From Acetobacter sp. (GTDB lineage: Bacteria > Pseudomonadota > Alphaproteobacteria > Acetobacterales > Acetobacteraceae), in assembly GCF_022483985.1 (NCBI RefSeq), contig NZ_JAKVME010000001.1:1240001-1304000 (forward strand): 64,000 bases of DNA, read 5' to 3'. How positions within the stretch are numbered: the stretch's first letter is position 1; each line of letters opens with the position of its first letter. Position numbers and translations under genes: made by a program. This document shows positions 58,074 through 64,000 of this stretch, in pieces. The notes below the pieces were generated by a model that saw nothing but the letters and a program-made list of their open reading frames with translations, was not told the origin of the DNA and did not search any database.

Positions 58074-58294
58074 ACTGCCAGACGACAAGGCGCGCTTCCT
58101 TTTCCCGGAGACGGCTCATGATCCTCATTTGGCAAACTCGAAACTGCACACCAATGGGTCACGCGTCGTCGAGAAGTGTTACCGAAGTATAAGCGCAGCT
58201 TTTTTCAGACTGCAAGAAAAGTTCGGTCCATGAATCATGAGTTTTCCGTGACAGTCAGTCTGCCCCCCACCTCCCGTCCGACCACAGAGCCAGG

Positions 58295-59176
58295 ATGACG
58301 CCACTTTTTTACAAGCAGGACCATTGGGTTACACGCTTTGCGCCCAGTCCTACCGGCCCTCTTCATCTTGGCCACATTGCCGCAGCTTTTTTTGCACGGC
58401 GTCATGCCGGGCACGGTGGGCGGTTCCTGCTCCGCATTGAGGATATCGACACCGTGCGCTGTCGCGAGGTTTTCATTCAGGAAGCTCTGGACGATCTGGG
58501 GTGGATGGGACTGCACTGGGAAGGCGATGTTCTCCGGCAGTCAGAGCGCATGCCGCTCTATCGGCAGGCTCTTGATACCCTCCGGCAGGAAAGGCTGATC
58601 TACCCCTGCTTCTGTTCGCGGACCGATGTCGCGCGGGAGGCGGCGGCGGCATTTTCCGCCCCCCATCACGCCCCGGACGGAAGCCTGCTTTATCCCGGCA
58701 CATGCCGCCTGCTGGATGATGCGGAACGGATGCGCCGGATCACCGCCGGTCTGCCATACGCCCTGCGTCTCGACGTTCAGAAGGCGCTGGACAGGCTGGG
58801 CACGCCATCCCTCACCTATCAGGAACTCGGCCACGGCAGCGTCGCCTGCCACCCCGGCCTTTTCGGCGATGTCATACTGGCGAGAAGGGACACTCCCGCC
58901 TCCTATCATCTGTGTGTCACCCATGATGATGCGGTTCAGGGCGTGACACTGGTAACCCGTGGGGAAGAATTGCGGGATGTCACGGCGGTTCACCGCCTGC
59001 TTCAGGAACTGATGAAGTGGCCCGAGCCTGTCTATGCTTTTCACCCTCTGCTCACCGATGCCGCTGGTAGAAAACTGTCAAAACGTGATGGAGCCCTGTC
59101 CATCAAGGCCATGCGTGAGAGTGGCAGGAGTCCCGAAAACATAAAAAAGGTCATAGCGGACAGCCATCTGATATAG
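58295..59176 (+). CDS. gluQRS: Glutamyl-Q tRNA(Asp) synthetase
   Basis: Attaches glutamate to the queuosine of tRNA(Asp). The 293-residue protein is the catalytic part of glutamyl-tRNA synthetase without the anticodon-binding domain: TRFAPSPTGPLHLGHIAAA (HIGH), LLRIEDIDTVRCREVF, a zinc site with CFCSRTD and a later cysteine in YPGTCRLL, DDAVQGVTLVTRGEELRD, and KLSKRDGA (KMSKS). The short length separates it from true GltX. A few extra residues precede the conserved start. It is divergent from the HNH gene. Confidence 0.93.
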   Translation: MTPLFYKQDHWVTRFAPSPTGPLHLGHIAAAFFARRHAGHGGRFLLRIEDIDTVRCREVFIQEALDDLGWMGLHWEGDVLRQSERMPLYRQALDTLRQERLIYPCFCSRTDVAREAAAAFSAPHHAPDGSLLYPGTCRLLDDAERMRRITAGLPYALRLDVQKALDRLGTPSLTYQELGHGSVACHPGLFGDVILARRDTPASYHLCVTHDDAVQGVTLVTRGEELRDVTAVHRLLQELMKWPEPVYAFHPLLTDAAGRKLSKRDGALSIKAMRESGRSPENIKKVIADSHLI

Positions 59177-59871
59177 CGCGCTTCTTTTGGTCTCCGGGTC
59201 AGGCTTCTCGCGTGGATCAATGGATCGTCATGATGCCTGACCGGGATTGGCCAAGGAAGGCTTGCACACATGACGCTTTCATGGAGAGCCGGCTCATGTC
59301 GCGCACGATTATTGCCCGGTCTCGGTGAGTGTAGCTTGGCCGATGGGTTCAGGAACGCGCGGTTGTTGAAACAGCCCCTCATCCAAGGATGACTCATTCC
59401 CTGCCACAAATGCTTTTCTGAGGTGGCGTCCGTGGATTGCCTGAATCTTATAGTGTTGAGAGAATCCACAGACTATTCAACGGCGGATTCAATATCACCT
59501 TCGGTCGGACGCCTCGTTATAGCAAACGACACACATCAGAGCAGATCCATGTGATGGATCATTCCAGCACGCCCTGAGAGACAGCCCATCCGGTCATCAT
59601 GCGAGCTTCGATCGCGATGCCTGCTCTCAGGCTCCCCACGTCGATATCAATGTCCAGTCTGTCACTCCTGCCCACGATCCCACAATGCGGGCAAACACGA
59701 CCGTTCATCCGGATATGTGTCTTCCAGGCAGCGCTTCCCACAAGAATGAAACAGCTCCTTCGTCATGACATTCAGGGAGGGGAGAGCAAACATAACGTAT
59801 CTTTCTTGCCACATCCGTAATTCACCTCTTCGGGACGGTCGGATCAGACGTGGTGCGGCCATGATTTTGAA
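59177..59871. other. Long spacer, probably degraded
   Basis: About 700 bases between gluQRS and the siderophore receptor promoter without an intact gene. Minus-strand frames at about 59559-59741 and 59662-59950 each carry part of what could be one broken protein (see the pseudogene entry). The rest shows no RNA gene, repeat or terminator I can support. Confidence 0.5.
59630..59800 (-). pseudogene. Possible IS1595-type transposase remnant, frameshifted
   Basis: On the minus strand one frame reads ELFHSCGKRCLEDTYPDE and an overlapping frame continues GRVCPHCGIVGRSDRLD. Joined, these resemble the N-terminus of IS1595-family transposases (FH...A..LE...WP.G.VCPHCG..G). After this the similarity is lost, and no inverted repeats were found. 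A chance match is possible. Confidence 0.25.
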
Positions 59872-59926
59872 TTGACAATGAGTCGCATTCCTGATCAGAA
59901 CGCCTTGTTGCGAATGATTATCATTT
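59872..59926 (+). promoter_or_regulatory. Fur-like operator and promoter of the siderophore receptor
   Basis: A TTGACA (59872-59877) overlaps an imperfect palindrome AATGAGTCGCATT (59877-59889). Downstream lies AATGATTATCATT (59913-59925), a perfect 6-1-6 palindrome inside a Fur-box-like stretch. Both have the AATGxxx..CATT pattern of iron-dependent Fur sites, and the gene below is a siderophore receptor, so iron repression is likely. The -10 element is not clear. Confidence 0.75.
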
Positions 59927-59956
59927 ATGTCAAAAAGTGTATCGGGAGGCACGAGA

Positions 59957-62290
59957 GTGAGTCACCAGCAGAGACCGATTTCCGGAAGAATTGCTGATAC
60001 CGCGTCAGGTCTGGCGCTTTTGGGAACAACGTTGTGGTTCGGCATGCAATCCGCGGCTTTTGCCGCTGACTCCGATCATACGGACGGCAAGAACAAAAAA
60101 GCAGCCCGCCGCAAGGACTATAAACAGCAGAAAGCGATCCCGTCTTACGAACAGATCGAAGTCATCGGTCAGTTCAGGAACCGTTCGCCTAAATTTACGG
60201 CCTCCCTGATTGACACGCCCAAGAGCGTTTCAATCATATCGCGTAAAATTCTCGATGATACGGCCTCTCATACGCTTGCTGACGCGCTGCGCAACGTGCC
60301 GGGCATCACCATGGGCGCGGGCGAAGGCGGCAACCCGGTAGGAGATCGGCCATTCATTCGTGGGCAGGACGCGCAGTCGAGCACGTTTGTCGACGGACTG
60401 CGTGACGTCGGCGCCCAGTCGCGCGAGACCTTTAACGTCGAGTCCATCGAGGTCATCAAGGGAGACACCGGAGCAATCAGCGGCCGTGCAGGCGCTGGCG
60501 GTGCGATTGTCATCAACAGCAAGATGCCGAAGCTCACGAACTCCATTGAAGCCAATGTCGGTTTCGGCAATGCCGACTACAAACGTTCGACATTTGACGG
60601 AAACTGGCGGATATCGCGCACCGGAGCCTTCCGCTTCAACCTGATGGTTGATGACGAGGACAAGGCCGGACGCGGCCCCACCCACTTCCAGCGCTACGGT
60701 CTCGCGCCTTCCCTCTCCTTCGGGCTGGGCACGCCGAACCGTATCACGCTGATGTACTACCACATGCAGAATTTCGACACTCCGGATGTCGGAATTCCCT
60801 ACAATAACCCTACTTTCAATGCCAGAAAGGATGGCGTCGCCCGTGTTTTCGGCGCGGGAAGCGGTGCGCCCGTCACTATTCCTTCCAATACATGGTACGG
60901 ACTCAAGGATCGAGACCGCAACCACGATGGCATCGATATGGGAACACTGCGGCTGGAGCATGATTTCAGCCCCAACCTGCATATACGGAACACCACCCGT
61001 TATTCAGAGACCACGCAGAACGATATCTGGACGATGCCCGACGACAGCCAGGGCAATATCTATTACGGATATGTCTATCGACGCATGAACAGCCGTATCT
61101 CAACTCTGGACACAGCGACCAACCAGACAGATTTCTACGGCAACGCCAACATTCTCGGTTTCAAGAACGGCTTTGCAATGGGAACGGAATTTACCCGTGA
61201 ACAGGGTAAAAACGATAGCTATGCCGCCTATGTAAACGGCGTGAATGTGACTTCAGGCACCAATTTCACGCATTGCGCCACCGCACTCGCCTTTTCCTCC
61301 GGCACCTGCACGACGATCCTTAACCCCAATCCTCGTGACGCTTACTCGGGCGATATCGTCCGCGCGCATAATCCCAACAGCACGCGCTTTGACACGAAAG
61401 CCGTCTATCTCACCGACACGATTACATTCATGCCGCAACTGCTTGGAAATTTCGGTGTGCGGTTCGACAATGTGCAAAGCACCTATCGATCCAGCACCGC
61501 CGAATATGGACGGGGTGACAACCTGTTCACCTATCAAGGCGGTCTGGTTTACAAACCGGCGCCGAATGGCTCGATCTACGCCTCCTATGCGACTTCGGCG
61601 ATACCGTCTGGAAACTCAGTCGGACAAGGCGCGGATGACAGCTCTCTCGCTCCGGGTCGCGGCAGCACGATTTCCGGAGATACCCTCAAGCCGGAGCGTG
61701 ACCGGACAATCGAGGTCGGCACGAAATGGAGCTTCTTCCACAACAGGCTTTTCCTGACAGGCGCCCTGTTTCAGATCGACGCAACCAACTTCAAGATCAC
61801 AACCGCTGACGGCGGCATCTCCAACGGGGGCACAAAGCGCACCCGTGGTGGCGAAATCAGCTGGAACGGACATCTCACAAAGTGGTGGGAAGTTTCCGGA
61901 GGCTACTCCTATCTCGATGCAAGGCTGATGAAGAACGGCGGCTCAGGCGCCAGCGCCGGGCTTATGGACGGACGCCGCGCACCAAACACACCAGCAAACA
62001 GCCTGTCTTTGTGGAATACATTTGAGCCTACGCACGATATCAAGCTGGCTGGCGGTGTGTACTACATGAGCAAAGTCTACGGAACCGATTCACCTACGGT
62101 CCCCAAGTTTGTTCCCGCCTACTGGCGCTTCGACTTTATGGCGAGCTATCATTTCATGCAGCATTACACGCTGCAGCTCAACATTCAGAACATCGCCAAC
62201 AAACGGTATTTCACGCAGGCTTACGCAACACATTATGCGTTGCAGGGTGCCGGGCGCACCGCAATGGTCAACCTGAATGCCCGTTTCTGA
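59957..62290 (+). CDS. TonB-dependent siderophore receptor
   Basis: Outer-membrane receptor that imports ferric siderophores with energy from TonB. The 777-residue protein has a long signal peptide ending AAFA, a plug domain (DTPKSVSIISRKIL, ADALRNVPGIT, RPFIRGQDAQSSTFVDGLRD, VESIEVIKGDTGAISGRAGAGGAIVI) and a 22-strand barrel ending in the aromatic signature LNARF. It is nearest in style to catecholate receptors such as Fiu, but the ligand cannot be read. The GTG at 59957 is preferred over the ATG at 59927: GGGAGG lies upstream of it, and the earlier ATG overlaps the Fur-like site. It overlaps the Sel1 gene by 14 bases. Confidence 0.9.
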   Translation: MSHQQRPISGRIADTASGLALLGTTLWFGMQSAAFAADSDHTDGKNKKAARRKDYKQQKAIPSYEQIEVIGQFRNRSPKFTASLIDTPKSVSIISRKILDDTASHTLADALRNVPGITMGAGEGGNPVGDRPFIRGQDAQSSTFVDGLRDVGAQSRETFNVESIEVIKGDTGAISGRAGAGGAIVINSKMPKLTNSIEANVGFGNADYKRSTFDGNWRISRTGAFRFNLMVDDEDKAGRGPTHFQRYGLAPSLSFGLGTPNRITLMYYHMQNFDTPDVGIPYNNPTFNARKDGVARVFGAGSGAPVTIPSNTWYGLKDRDRNHDGIDMGTLRLEHDFSPNLHIRNTTRYSETTQNDIWTMPDDSQGNIYYGYVYRRMNSRISTLDTATNQTDFYGNANILGFKNGFAMGTEFTREQGKNDSYAAYVNGVNVTSGTNFTHCATALAFSSGTCTTILNPNPRDAYSGDIVRAHNPNSTRFDTKAVYLTDTITFMPQLLGNFGVRFDNVQSTYRSSTAEYGRGDNLFTYQGGLVYKPAPNGSIYASYATSAIPSGNSVGQGADDSSLAPGRGSTISGDTLKPERDRTIEVGTKWSFFHNRLFLTGALFQIDATNFKITTADGGISNGGTKRTRGGEISWNGHLTKWWEVSGGYSYLDARLMKNGGSGASAGLMDGRRAPNTPANSLSLWNTFEPTHDIKLAGGVYYMSKVYGTDSPTVPKFVPAYWRFDFMASYHFMQHYTLQLNIQNIANKRYFTQAYATHYALQGAGRTAMVNLNARF

Positions 62291-62936
62291 TCCTTGTGAA
62301 GATCCTCTCAGCCTTGCCACGCGACTGGCAAGGCTTGGAGACGCGGACGCTCAGCTCGCGGTCGGCCAGATGCTCCTTAACGGGATCGGGGCCGACCGCA
62401 ACGAGAAAAACGCCTTTTTCTGGTTTCTGACCAGCGCCCTTCAGGGCGTTCCGATGGCGTGCAACATGGTTGGTCGGTGTTGTGAGCTTGGTTGGGGAAT
62501 ACCGGTCAACAAGCCTGAAGCCATGCTGTGGTACCGCCGTGCGGCCGAAGCCGGGTTGGACTGGGGCATGTATAACTATGCCACCGGGCTGACTCTGGGA
62601 TGGGACAGTGAGCCGGATATCGAAGCGGCATTTGAATGGTTCAAACGGGCCGCTTCGCTGGGCCATTGCAAATCCTTCAATATTATCGGTGGATTCTACG
62701 AAGATGGATGGGCCTGCAAAGGCGATCTGCATCGTGCCCGCGCCTGGTACGCCAAGGCAGCCCGATGCGGAGATTTTCGCGGACATTTCAACTTAGGTCG
62801 CTTCCTGTTAAAGGAAAGCCGTTTTTCAGAAGCCAATGAACATTTTTCCCTTGCCCGACAATCGGCAACGGCTGAGTTTATAAAGAAGATGGATGAGTTT
62901 CTGCTTGATGCAAAAGACATCAGCGAAGTGAATTAA
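62277..62936 (+). CDS. Sel1-repeat protein
   Basis: A 219-residue protein made of about five Sel1-like repeats (GDADAQLAVGQMLLNGIGADRNEKNAFFWF, GLDWGMYNYATGLTLGWDSEPDIEAAFEWFKRAA, HCKSFNIIGGFYEDGWACKGDLHRARAWYAKAA). Such repeats form helical scaffolds for protein contacts. There is no signal peptide, so it should be cytoplasmic. Its start lies inside the 3' end of the TonB receptor gene (14-base overlap), so expression is coupled to the iron-regulated receptor; genes of this type recur next to siderophore receptors in proteobacteria. The role is unknown. Confidence 0.88.
   Translation: MPVSDPCEDPLSLATRLARLGDADAQLAVGQMLLNGIGADRNEKNAFFWFLTSALQGVPMACNMVGRCCELGWGIPVNKPEAMLWYRRAAEAGLDWGMYNYATGLTLGWDSEPDIEAAFEWFKRAASLGHCKSFNIIGGFYEDGWACKGDLHRARAWYAKAARCGDFRGHFNLGRFLLKESRFSEANEHFSLARQSATAEFIKKMDEFLLDAKDISEVN

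Positions 62937-64000
<1,064 letters not shown>

Overview
The window reads as a chromosomal stretch from an acetic acid bacterium (Acetobacteraceae, Alphaproteobacteria). The reasons are the G+C-rich coding sequence, the rsmB-rpe-heparinase II/III order, the succinylase-type dapD-dapE pair, and the fpg/ubiE/coaBC/dut block close to dnaA-dnaN-recF-gyrB. The genus cannot be fixed from the sequence alone. No rRNA, tRNA, CRISPR array or intact insertion sequence was seen.

Layout. 1-5.4 kb: 3' end of rsmB, an unknown gene, rpe, a heparinase II/III-like protein and a family 4 glycosyltransferase. 5.6-7.0 kb: an AT-rich island with a peptidoglycan-binding muramidase and a small exported partner. 7.0-9.6 kb: membrane protein, dapE and dapD (lysine/diaminopimelate synthesis). 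9.8-12.3 kb: a PAS-GGDEF protein with a broken GGDIF motif, coupled to a DUF2336-like protein. 12.3-17.3 kb: ruvX, diverging from gatCAB, then prmA. 17.3-21.7 kb: a YbiI-type zinc finger protein, an MsbA-like ABC exporter, cca and a DUF1285 gene. 21.8-28.9 kb: a four-gene MoxR / DUF58 / BatA-DUF4159 / VWA-like membrane module. 29.3-35.8 kb: gyrB, recF, dnaN and dnaA, all on the minus strand. 36.2-40.3 kb: rpsT, fpg, then ubiE, coaBC and dut on the plus strand. 40.3-43.5 kb: an ABC importer of the nitrate/sulfonate type with a two-domain permease and no binding protein. 43.7-50.7 kb: exported methyltransferase, M16 metalloprotease, SDR and a large MscS channel. 50.9-52.9 kb: OPT transporter. 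52.9-54.1 kb: two TadE-like pseudopilin genes. 54.2-57.5 kb: copper ATPase, copZ and a small lipoprotein. 57.5-59.2 kb: HNH endonuclease and gluQRS. 59.2-62.9 kb: a degraded spacer, then a Fur-site-preceded TonB siderophore receptor and a Sel1-repeat protein. 63.4 kb to the end: 5' part of an aspartate aminotransferase gene.

Most of the window is housekeeping. The parts that look least ordinary are the AT-rich muramidase/exported-protein pair (a candidate toxin-immunity pair), the GGDIF protein with an intact I-site, the DUF4159 module, the exported COG4798-type methyltransferase, and the Fpg protein whose zinc finger lacks its last cysteine. Several starts were moved inward from the longest open frame because a better ribosome binding site or signal peptide supports the shorter form; these are stated per gene. 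All family calls come from reading the sequence, not from a database search.
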